From positions 1 through 64,000 of the forward strand of contig JAEUIU010000051.1 of assembly GCA_016795065.1 (NCBI GenBank): DNA of 64,000 nucleotides, given 5' to 3'. Below the pieces are notes generated by a model. The model was not told where the DNA came from. It made no database searches and worked only from the letters and a program-made list of their open reading frames with translations. Below, one piece after another: positions 56,925-64,000 of this stretch; the first letter of the stretch is position 1, and every line of letters begins with the position of its first letter. Position numbers and translations under genes: made by a program. This DNA is from Phycisphaerae bacterium (GTDB lineage Bacteria; Planctomycetota; Phycisphaerae; Phycisphaerales; SM1A02).

Positions 56925-58151
56925 TTAGGCCTTGGCGCTGAGGCCGAGCCCTTGCGGATAACGATTCGCCAAGCCGCGCATGAGCGAGGCACGCTGCGAG
57001 TCGTTCATGCCCAACCCTTGCGTGAGACCCTGCACGAGTCGGTTGAGATTGCTGGGCGGCGTGCGGTCGAATCCGCTGGACGCCAGCCGATCGTAGAGCC
57101 TGTTCACCAGCGAGCCTGATGCGTCGGAGTACGCGCTCTTGGCCCGGATGGCGGTGGTGTCCGAGCGAAGGAGCGCGTCGGCCCACTTCGAAGCGACCGT
57201 CTCCATGCTGACACCGGCGCTGGCGGCCTTACCGAATTCGGCGGTGAGCCTGGCCTGCAACTCGTCGCGAGATATGGCTGAGTCGGCGTTGGTGTCCGCA
57301 CCACCGACGTACGGAAGGCCCGCCGCGAGTTCGCTGGCCGTGAGCGATCCGTTGCCATCGCCGTCCTTGGTGCCAAAAACCGCTTCCGTCAGATGTGCCG
57401 CCGACTTCGCGGCTTGGTCGATGGCATCCTGAGGCTGGGCTTCGCTCGCCATGGCCGTCGCCGTGGGCGTTTGCACGCCGCCGAGGGCGATGCCCAGATC
57501 GGTACCGTTCACCGTCCCGTCGCCATTCAGGTCGAACTGTGGGTTGTCCGTTCCCCACGCCTGCTGAACACCATCGACAAGCGATGGCGGAGGCGCTGCG
57601 TCTTGGGCCTGCACCGCGCCCAGAGCAATCGCGAGGTCGGCGCCATTGACGGTGCTGTCACCATTCAGGTCAAACTGCGGATTGTCGGTGCCCCAGGCCG
57701 CCTGCACGCCATCCACGAGTGACTGGGGCGACGATGCCGCCGCACCTTGCACATCACCCAATGCCATGGCGAGGTCAACCGCGTCCACCTTGCCGTCGCC
57801 ATTCAGGTCGCCCGCGCCGGACGGCTGACCCCAACTGTCGAGGACTTCCTGTGGGGTAACCGTCTTCTTCTCGCCGGCCGCCCCAAGGAACACCGCGAGA
57901 TCCTTGGCATCGACCGTCCCATCCTTCGTGATGTCGAACTGCTCGCTATCGGTTCCCCATGCGGCAAAGAATGCCTGCATGTCGATCTCGGTCGGCAGGG
58001 CCTGCGCTCCGCCGCCGGTGATAGCTGGGTTCGGCCCGGAACTTCCAGTCCCATCCACGGCCTGGGTCCTTCGGAGCCTCGAGGCGTCGGTGACGGAAAA
58101 GAAGGCCTTGGTCGCAGGGACGCCCTGCGAAACGGTGGGGAGGATCTTCAT
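56925..58151 (-). CDS. Dockerin/EF-hand repeat protein without signal peptide
   Basis: A 408-residue protein starting MKILPTVSQGVPATKAFFSV, with no hydrophobic leader. Four spaced calcium-binding units follow, such as FDITKDGTVDAKDLAVFLGA, GDLNGDGKVDAVDLAMALG, FDLNGDSTVNGADLAIALG and FDLNGDGTVNGTDLGIALG, each introduced by an AWGTD-like segment. Two classical EF-hand loops come next (TKDGDGNGSLTASEL, ADTNADSAISRDEL) and a helical Ser/Arg-rich tail ends the protein. Dockerins normally mediate docking of extracellular proteins; tandem copies in an apparently non-secreted protein are unusual. The stop TAA lies in a GTTAGG hexamer (12-mer CGAATCGTTAGG). Confidence 0.8.
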   Translation of the reverse strand: MKILPTVSQGVPATKAFFSVTDASRLRRTQAVDGTGSSGPNPAITGGGAQALPTEIDMQAFFAAWGTDSEQFDITKDGTVDAKDLAVFLGAAGEKKTVTPQEVLDSWGQPSGAGDLNGDGKVDAVDLAMALGDVQGAAASSPQSLVDGVQAAWGTDNPQFDLNGDSTVNGADLAIALGAVQAQDAAPPPSLVDGVQQAWGTDNPQFDLNGDGTVNGTDLGIALGGVQTPTATAMASEAQPQDAIDQAAKSAAHLTEAVFGTKDGDGNGSLTASELAAGLPYVGGADTNADSAISRDELQARLTAEFGKAASAGVSMETVASKWADALLRSDTTAIRAKSAYSDASGSLVNRLYDRLASSGFDRTPPSNLNRLVQGLTQGLGMNDSQRASLMRGLANRYPQGLGLSAKA

Positions 58152-58220
58152 CGCTGTACTCCTTGTCGGGAAGAAGAGGCGATGTGTGCTGGCAATCCCC
58201 GTGCCGCGCCGGCCGCGACC

Positions 58221-58883
58221 TCAGTCGTCCCTGTCCTTCCAGCCCGAGGAAGGCTTCCGCTTCGGGAGGAAATCCGAGGGCGCCTCGCTCGGAGCTGGAC
58301 GCGGTCCCCGGTAGCCGTGGCAGACGATGAACATCTCCACGGACTCCGATCGAGAGGCCTTCGGCTTGTAGCCCTTGGCCTCGTCAAAGAGGCGACCGCA
58401 TCGCTTCAAGAGCGTCGGGTACTCCTGCCCTTCGAAGACCTTCATCACGAGGTTGCCGCCCCGACGGAGCCAATCCGCGGCGCGATCCAGGAGCATGTCG
58501 CAGAGGCGCACACTCTGGAAATGATCGCCGCTCGGGTCGCCGGTGGTGTTGGGCGCCATGTCGGAGAGGATGACGTCAAAGAGCTCGCCGCCGATTTCCT
58601 CGAGGCTCACCTCGCCAAGATCCGCCTGGAGGAGACGCACGTTGGACGGATAGCCGGAACGCTCAATCGACTTCAGGTCGACCGCCCAGATGGTGCCACG
58701 GTCGCCGACCTTTCGGGCGGCTACCTGGGCCCACGAGCCCGGCGCCGCCCCGGCATCAAGCACGCGATCGCCGCGGCGAAGGACTCGCTTTCGCTCGTCG
58801 ATCTCCATGAGCTTGTACGCGGCGCGGGAACGGTAGCCCTCGTCCTTTGCCAGCCTGAAAAAATGGTCCTGAACCTCTCGCAC
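58221..58883 (-). CDS. rlmE: RlmE, 23S rRNA 2'-O-ribose methyltransferase
   Basis: A 220-residue FtsJ/RrmJ-family enzyme. It has EGYRSRAAYKLMEID (catalytic Lys), DRVLDAGAAPGSWAQVA (SAM site), VILSDMAPNTTGDP (Asp), GGNLVMKVFEGQE (Lys) and RSESVEMFIVCHG (Glu), the full K-D-K-E tetrad. It methylates U2552 of 23S rRNA in E. coli. The C-terminal Pro/Arg tail (RGPRPAPSEAPSDFLPKRKP) is longer than usual. Confidence 0.94.
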   Translation of the reverse strand: MREVQDHFFRLAKDEGYRSRAAYKLMEIDERKRVLRRGDRVLDAGAAPGSWAQVAARKVGDRGTIWAVDLKSIERSGYPSNVRLLQADLGEVSLEEIGGELFDVILSDMAPNTTGDPSGDHFQSVRLCDMLLDRAADWLRRGGNLVMKVFEGQEYPTLLKRCGRLFDEAKGYKPKASRSESVEMFIVCHGYRGPRPAPSEAPSDFLPKRKPSSGWKDRDD

Positions 58884-58910
58884 GCCGAGAGTCTACACCA
58901 CCGCGCCCGG

Positions 58911-59747
58911 TCACCAGATCGCCGGAGCGGGATTCTGGGACACCGGATTGGGAAGGACGGAGAGCATCACGTCGGCATTCGAGGTCCGCAGCGTGATCGG
59001 ATTGGTGCCGTCGTTCATCGTCGCCCGCAGAGAATCGGCGTCGTTCTCGCCGTGGGTGGCGACCCACTTGCCGTACTTGATGCGCGTCTTCACTTGCCCG
59101 CCCACGGTAGCGGCATCGACGGCGCCCGTGGACTCACCGCGCAGGCGAAGGTCGATGTCGCCATCGCTGGTGACCAGCGACACCGACGTGTCGATCTTCC
59201 ATGGTGTCATGAGCCGGATCTTGCCGTGGGAGGACTTCACCTCGGCAGCGCCTCGATTGCCCTCGACCCACACGTTGCCACGGTCCGTGAGGATCCTCAC
59301 CGCGCCGAGATCTGGCACGGCGATCTCGACGTCGACCGCCTGAAAGTGGGGCTCGACGTGATCGGTCCCCGCACGGACGACAGCCCGATCGCGGCCTTCC
59401 GCCTGCTCGAGCGTGACGGTGTAGCGGATCTCGCCCAGCGACTCCATCGATTCCGACTCGCGGAACCAGCCATGGGAGCCGGTCCGACGCACGGTGACCT
59501 CGGTGTGGCGGAGCGTCGGCTTCCAGACGACCGTCACGTCGCCAGCGAAGACCTGCACGTCGACATCGACCGTGCCGGTCGTGGCCAGCCGAACGGTCTC
59601 GTCGGTCACGCTTTGCCAGCCCAGCATGCCCTCATGGGCGCTGCCGGCGGCATCCAGGAGCACCGTTTCCGGCGCGGACTTTCCGGTACATGCGGCAAGG
59701 AGCAGGGCAAGGAGGGCAGTGGCTGACGGGGCGAACGCGTGGCGCAT
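58911..59747 (-). CDS. Lipoprotein with DUF4097-like beta-helix domain
   Basis: The ATG at 59747 gives 278 residues and a lipobox LLAACTGKS after MRHAFAPSATALLALLLAAC; the longer frame to 59906 crosses the divergent esterase start. The mature part has many short beta strands, such as VDVQVFAGDVTVVWKPT, VRILTDRGNVWVEGN and VSLVTSDGDIDLRLRGE, typical of adhesin-like/DUF4097 stacks. The domain is often found in planctomycete envelope proteins; its function is not known. Divergent from the esterase with 109 bp. Confidence 0.72.
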   Translation of the reverse strand: MRHAFAPSATALLALLLAACTGKSAPETVLLDAAGSAHEGMLGWQSVTDETVRLATTGTVDVDVQVFAGDVTVVWKPTLRHTEVTVRRTGSHGWFRESESMESLGEIRYTVTLEQAEGRDRAVVRAGTDHVEPHFQAVDVEIAVPDLGAVRILTDRGNVWVEGNRGAAEVKSSHGKIRLMTPWKIDTSVSLVTSDGDIDLRLRGESTGAVDAATVGGQVKTRIKYGKWVATHGENDADSLRATMNDGTNPITLRTSNADVMLSVLPNPVSQNPAPAIW

Positions 59748-59856
59748 GGGTCGGTCTCGCGAATCGAATGGGGCGGGGAATCGACTGTATCGGCCCATTC
59801 GGGGGGCAAACCCAAGAACTGGTTGGCAACAGGAATGGACCGGCATCGTCCGTACC

Positions 59857-61641
59857 ATGATGCCCATGCCCTCCGCCCGACACCCGATCCGTTGGCTCTC
59901 GACCATTGCGGTGGCGGTCGCCTTCGGGATGTGGACCCCCCACAGCCCCGCTTGCCAGGCGCCGACGACCGAACGGCCCCCTGCCGAACCTGAGCTTGTC
60001 GCCCCCGCGAGGGATAGCTATCGAATCCGATTCGCTGCAGCCGCGCCGTCGACCCCTGCGACCAATCGGGAGGCTCCCCCCGAAGCGAAGCCGACGCCCG
60101 CCACGATGCCAGACAAGGTCGAGGCTGTCGGGCCCAAGGGGGAGGTCCCCCCGGCGCCTGCGATGACAGGGCGGATGATCCTCTTCTTCATTCGCGAGGG
60201 CCGACGAGCGATCCATGCCGATCCGGTCGACGCGCCCTTCTACTTCAGCCCTCAACCATTGGCGTCCGTCGAGATTGACGCTCTCGCTGCTGACGCCGTG
60301 GTGATTATTGACGGCGCATCAGCGGCCTGGCCGGCGAGCGTCGATGAGCTGGAAGGTGTCTTTCGGGTGCAGGCGCTCTTTCGCCGGAACGCGGCCTCCT
60401 CCTCGGAATTGCGCGGGCACCAGGCCCCGGGCAACCTCATCTCGACCGTCAAGGAAGTGACGCTCCATCGCGACACGACGGACGAGATCGAGCTTGAGCT
60501 TAGTGAAGCGATCGAAGCCGAGCCGCTTGGCGAGGCGCCGAACCTGAAGTGGATCGAGATACGTAGCGACTTGCTGAGCACGGCACAAGGCCATGACGTC
60601 CTCATGCGGGCAGGCGTCGTCTTCCCGAAGGACTACGAGGTCCTCACCGCCAAGCGTCGCTTCTGGCCGACGATCTACGTGATCCCAGGCTTCGGTGGCG
60701 ACCACCGCATGGCTGAGCACTATGCGTCGATGATGATGACACCCGGAGCGGAGCAGATCGCGCCGCAGGCGGTATACGTCATCCTGGATCCGAACGGACC
60801 GTTAGGACACCACGGCTTCACCGATGGCGCCTGCCAGGGTCCGCGCGGCGAAGCCTTGGTGCGCGAGCTGATTCCGGCGCTCGAGGAACGCTATCGCCTC
60901 GTTCGCAAGCCGGAGGGTCGCGTCGTAACCGGCCACTCGAGCGGTGGCTGGTCGAGCCTCTGGCTTCAACTCAACCATCCCGATGTCTTCGGGGCCTGTT
61001 TCTCCAGCGCCCCGGATCCGGTTGATTTCACGGCGTTCCAGCGAAGCAACCTCTATGCGGACGAAAACATCTTCCTTGATGCGGAAGGTCGCGAGCTCGG
61101 CAGCTTTCGGCAGCCGCTCGGCCCCGAGGACGATCGCGTGCTCATGACAGTGCGCGAGGAATTGGGAGTCGAGCACGTCCTCGGTCCGCTCGGAGACTCT
61201 GGCGAACAGTGGGGCGCCTGGTCGGCGATGTTCGGCCCCGCGAGGCCATCAGGACGCGGCACGCGGCTTCCGCGCCCCGCCATCGACCCGGTCAGCGGGG
61301 CCATCGACCGCGAGATCATCGAGCGGCACTGGTCCCGCTACGACATCGCCCGCCTGGTGACCTCTGACTGGCCCAAGTACGGACCGATACTCGCCGAGCG
61401 GGTGCGACTCCTCTGCGGCGATCGCGATTCGTACTACCTCAATCTCGCCGTCGCCCGCCTGCGTGAGAAGGTCACGGCGCTCAAGGAAAAGGACATTGCG
61501 GCGAATCGCATGCCGCCGGTCGGTCCCGGATATATCGAACTCGTGCCGCGCGCGACACACGAGACGATTGTGCCGCTGACGACCATGCGCTGGAACAAGG
61601 AGATGGTCGAGCACCTGCGCAGGCATGGCCTGCATGACTGA
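59857..61641 (+). CDS. Secreted esterase-family protein (alpha/beta hydrolase)
   Basis: From ATG 59857 (594 residues) an N-terminal signal (IRWLSTIAVAVAFGMWTPHS) is followed by a Pro/Glu-rich linker and an esterase-D-like domain. The nucleophile elbow is GHSSGGWSSLWLQL; the oxyanion region VYVIPGFGGDHRMAEH, the DPVDF acid position and the late His in RATHETIVPL complete the triad. Substrate unknown; it resembles enterochelin-esterase/putative esterase (PF00756-like) proteins. It ends immediately before a strong bidirectional hairpin. A Leu-Gly pair is encoded TTA GGA. Confidence 0.82.
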   Translation: MMPMPSARHPIRWLSTIAVAVAFGMWTPHSPACQAPTTERPPAEPELVAPARDSYRIRFAAAAPSTPATNREAPPEAKPTPATMPDKVEAVGPKGEVPPAPAMTGRMILFFIREGRRAIHADPVDAPFYFSPQPLASVEIDALAADAVVIIDGASAAWPASVDELEGVFRVQALFRRNAASSSELRGHQAPGNLISTVKEVTLHRDTTDEIELELSEAIEAEPLGEAPNLKWIEIRSDLLSTAQGHDVLMRAGVVFPKDYEVLTAKRRFWPTIYVIPGFGGDHRMAEHYASMMMTPGAEQIAPQAVYVILDPNGPLGHHGFTDGACQGPRGEALVRELIPALEERYRLVRKPEGRVVTGHSSGGWSSLWLQLNHPDVFGACFSSAPDPVDFTAFQRSNLYADENIFLDAEGRELGSFRQPLGPEDDRVLMTVREELGVEHVLGPLGDSGEQWGAWSAMFGPARPSGRGTRLPRPAIDPVSGAIDREIIERHWSRYDIARLVTSDWPKYGPILAERVRLLCGDRDSYYLNLAVARLREKVTALKEKDIAANRMPPVGPGYIELVPRATHETIVPLTTMRWNKEMVEHLRRHGLHD

Positions 61642-61702
61642 CACTACAGCGCCACTTAGGTTCTGCTGCGCCCTCGCGACGAACCTAAGGGGCGCTGTAG
61701 TG
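61642..61702. terminator. Bidirectional terminator hairpin between convergent genes
   Basis: Two 22-base arms (61642-61663 and 61681-61702; CACTACAGCGCC...TTAGGTTC and its inverse) match at 21 of 22 positions with a 17-base loop. The hairpin starts at the base after the esterase stop and ends 10 bp before the transketolase stop, so it can end both transcripts. There is no T-run, so termination may be Rho-assisted, or the stem may serve as a 3'-end barrier. Confidence 0.8.
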
Positions 61703-61712
61703 CTAAGACCGC

Positions 61713-63668
61713 TCACACGCCGACGCCGACGATCTTGGCCGCCCGCGCCGCGATCTGCGAGGCATGCAGTCCGCACATCCGGAGGATCTCCTCCTCGGTG
61801 CGGGCCGACTTCGGAATGCGGCGTACGTGCATTTGATGCAGCGTGAACGCGTCACCGGAGTCGGTACAGGCATCGGCGACGGCACTGCCCATCGCTGCAC
61901 CATAGTTGTCCTCGACCACGAGGATGTTCCCGCCATTGCGGTTGGCCAAGTCCAGCAGCGCGTCGGTATCGAACGGAATCGAATAGAGGTCGACCAGCGT
62001 CGCGTCGATTCCCTGAAGATCCAGCAGCGAAATCGCCTTGTTGCACTCGTGGACCATGTAGCCGGCGCTGACGATGAGAAGGTCGCGGCCCTCGTTGAGC
62101 ACCTCGAACTTGCCGAGGTTGAAGACGGTGCGGTCGTTATAGAGGAACTCCACCTCGGGTCGGAAGGTCCGCATGTAGCACATGCCCTCGTATTCGGCCA
62201 TCACCAAGGTGAGGGCATAGGCTGCGTACGCGTCGGATGGCTGGAGGATGTAACAGCCGGGGTTCCCGCGGTGGTCGGTCATGGTGCTCAGCGAGCGGAA
62301 CCACGCCACATCAGGGAGCGCCATCTGGCTCGGGCCGTCGGACGCCAACGAGATGCCCGCATGCGAGCCGACCAGCTTGATGTTCGCGCCGGAATTCAGG
62401 GCCATCTCGATCTGGTCGTAGCCGCGGGTGAGGAACTTCGCGAAGGTTGATGCGAAGGGGATCTTTCCGGCGGCGGCTAGTCCGGCGGCCACGGAGATCA
62501 TGTTCTGCTCGGCAATGCGGCACTCGGCATATCGCGGGGCAAGGGTGCGGTCGTTGGCGAACCACTCCGCGAACGTCGAGTTCTTGACGTCGGCGTCGAG
62601 CGCCCAAACGTCGGGGTTCGCCTGACCGAGCGTGCGAAGCGCCAAGCCATACGCCCTTCGCGTCGCGAAGCGGCCGGTCGCAAGCGTGCTGGCGAAATCG
62701 TGGTCCTTCATCGCCTGGGAGAAGCCGATCGCTTCGCGGGCCACGAACTGCTTCGATGCATGTGGCTTGGGCGCCGGGATCCTCGGCGCTTCCGCCGCGG
62801 TCAGGGACGACGTCAGCGAGATCTTGCGAGTGCCGAGCTCGTCCTTGGCCTGACGGAGCTTCTCGCCAGTAGCGGGCTTGCCGTGCCAGCCGCCGCCCTG
62901 GATCGACGGAGCTCCCCAGCCCTTCACGGTCCGGGCGACGATCGCACAAACGCGATCGACCTTCTGGACCTTCTCGATCGCTTCGCGAATCGCCCGCGGA
63001 TCATGGCCGTCGATCTGGAACACCATCACCCCGGCAGCCTCGAGCTTCTTGCCTATCGTCTCGGGCGACTGCTGGGCCGAGACCTTGTCCGACTGACCGT
63101 ATTGATTGCAATTGAAGATCGCGGTGACATTGGCCAATCGCTGATCGACGAGAAAATCGACCGCCTCCCAGATCTGGCCTTCGCGGCTCTCGCCGTCACC
63201 GATGATGCACCAGATTCGCTTGTCGAGGTCGTCGCGCCTCGCAGCGAGTCCAAGGCCCGCCGCCACCGATAGGCCCTGCCCAAGCGAACCGGTCGCCGCG
63301 TCAAAGAAGGGAAACCCCTCCATCGGATTGGGATGGCCATCGATCTCGCTCTCGGCCCGGCGCAGGTCCTTGGCGTCGGCCACGGTCATTGGCCGCTGAT
63401 TCCCTTCACGGCCGATGCGCACGCCCAGATCCGCGCATGCTGCGTAGATGATGGGCACGGCGTGGCCCTCGGAGAGTACCAGCCGATCACTGGTTGGATA
63501 CGTCGGATCCTCGGGCTTCCAGCGCATCCCGTGGTACATCAGGACCGTGACGAGGTGCCCGAGCGAGAGCGCCGACGTCGGGTGCCCGCTGCCGGCCTCC
63601 GCACACATGTCGAGCACGAGCTGGTCGAGTTGGATGGCCTTGGCGTGAACGGTTGCTTCGAAGCTCAT
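61713..63668 (-). CDS. tkt: Transketolase
   Basis: The ATG at 63668 has GAGG upstream and gives 651 residues, the normal length. The thiamine-diphosphate site is IWCIIGDGESREGQIWEAVD with FNCNQYGQSD, the catalytic His region is CAEAGSGHPTSALSLGHL, and the pyrimidine domain has AGKIPFASTFAKFLTRGYDQ and FRPEVEF. It moves two-carbon units in the pentose phosphate pathway. It is alone, with a terminator at its 3' end. Confidence 0.93.
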   Translation of the reverse strand: MSFEATVHAKAIQLDQLVLDMCAEAGSGHPTSALSLGHLVTVLMYHGMRWKPEDPTYPTSDRLVLSEGHAVPIIYAACADLGVRIGREGNQRPMTVADAKDLRRAESEIDGHPNPMEGFPFFDAATGSLGQGLSVAAGLGLAARRDDLDKRIWCIIGDGESREGQIWEAVDFLVDQRLANVTAIFNCNQYGQSDKVSAQQSPETIGKKLEAAGVMVFQIDGHDPRAIREAIEKVQKVDRVCAIVARTVKGWGAPSIQGGGWHGKPATGEKLRQAKDELGTRKISLTSSLTAAEAPRIPAPKPHASKQFVAREAIGFSQAMKDHDFASTLATGRFATRRAYGLALRTLGQANPDVWALDADVKNSTFAEWFANDRTLAPRYAECRIAEQNMISVAAGLAAAGKIPFASTFAKFLTRGYDQIEMALNSGANIKLVGSHAGISLASDGPSQMALPDVAWFRSLSTMTDHRGNPGCYILQPSDAYAAYALTLVMAEYEGMCYMRTFRPEVEFLYNDRTVFNLGKFEVLNEGRDLLIVSAGYMVHECNKAISLLDLQGIDATLVDLYSIPFDTDALLDLANRNGGNILVVEDNYGAAMGSAVADACTDSGDAFTLHQMHVRRIPKSARTEEEILRMCGLHASQIAARAAKIVGVGV

Positions 63669-63839
63669 GGGGGATCCTCTGCGGTACCGGCCGCGTCTAT
63701 TGAAGCGAAGCAGTATCGGATCCCAACTCCATTTGTTCAACCAAGTTGGACGTGCGCAGCCCGCCGCGCAGGTCGCGAACCGCGATCGCGACTCGAAATC
63801 GCCGATGCCCTCCAATCGCTCGGTGAAATGTGCGGAAGT

Positions 63840-63998
63840 TCACCCAGTCGCCGATGCTTCCGCAGCGCCCAAACAGGTCGCGATCTTGTTGCCTGCAGGC
63901 TTCGCCGGGACTCCAGGTTGGGGTGTTCCCTTCGGCGCGCCGTCCGGCTTGGGCTTCCCCTTTTGGTTGACCTCACCATCACGGACCGCGCCCGCCGC
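63840..63998 (-). CDS. C-terminal end of an unidentified Lys/Pro-rich protein
   Basis: A minus-strand frame enters the window at base 63998 and runs 52 codons to TGA at 63840-63842. It reads AAGAVRDGEVNQKGKPKPDG and continues Pro/Lys/Gly-rich, ending AAEASATG. The composition looks like a disordered tail of a real protein, and this frame is cleaner than the other five. No family can be named. The gap from the transketolase start is about 170 bp. Confidence 0.4.
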   Translation of the reverse strand, partial: AAGAVRDGEVNQKGKPKPDGAPKGTPQPGVPAKPAGNKIATCLGAAEASATG

Positions 63999-64000
63999 CG

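Noticed and set aside
63737-63982. 81-codon frame at the window end
   Set aside because: Arg/Ser-rich shadow of another frame; the 63998-63840 frame in the same direction has a more protein-like composition.

Overview
The window is high-GC bacterial DNA, most likely a planctomycete and probably of the Phycisphaerae. The pointers are dockerin-type calcium-binding repeats ending in a DLSILLGAWG-like motif, a PEP-CTERM-like tail in a gene remnant, large secreted cysteine-rich proteins, and the diaminopimelate aminotransferase (DapL) route to lysine. This assignment is inferred from family content, not from a marker gene. No plasmid, prophage or CRISPR hallmark is visible. One tRNA-Lys(UUU) gene is present.

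Layout. 1-318: 3' end of a P1B-type metal ATPase. 337-10949 (minus): potassium/envelope block with a porin, a second beta-barrel protein, a small membrane protein and kdpF-A-B-C-D-E, mostly with overlapping stops and starts. 11435-18632: mixed housekeeping genes: a two-motif Cys lipoprotein, a rhodanese/cysteine desulfurase fusion, an unknown protein, purE-purK, an orphan DNA methyltransferase and a XerC-like recombinase. 18633-21760: gene-poor, decayed stretch with a lipoprotein, a 239-bp element with inverted ends, hairpins and a broken dockerin/PEP-CTERM gene. 21761-35451: TolB-like propeller lipoprotein, tRNA-Lys, a coupled SNF2 helicase/SWIM protein pair, a hybrid histidine kinase, pyrophosphatase and a tricorn-type protease.

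35561-50903 (minus) is a continuous 12-gene exopolysaccharide operon. In transcription order it encodes the initiating sugar-phosphate transferase, Wzy-like polymerase, Wzx-like flippase, an endonuclease/exonuclease/phosphatase-fold membrane protein, GT4, CapK-like ligase, GT4, deacetylase-like protein, Wzz/BY-kinase-like chain regulator, GT1, hexapeptide acyltransferase and GT2. Many junctions overlap by 4 bp, so a lipid-linked polysaccharide pathway looks co-translated. An outer-membrane export protein is not in the window.

51107-64000: a secreted metalloprotease with five Cys-rich repeats, a C-type lectin domain and dockerin; then an M42 aminopeptidase, a SAM methyltransferase, DapL, a dockerin-repeat protein without a signal peptide, RlmE, a lipoprotein, an esterase, a transketolase and the 3' end of another gene.

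Across the window the hexamer CCTAAC/GTTAGG recurs 21 times in any frame and on both strands although TAA/TTA is otherwise scarce, and nearly every in-frame TTA leucine codon is followed by G. Several clear intrinsic terminators and convergent hairpins separate the transcription units.
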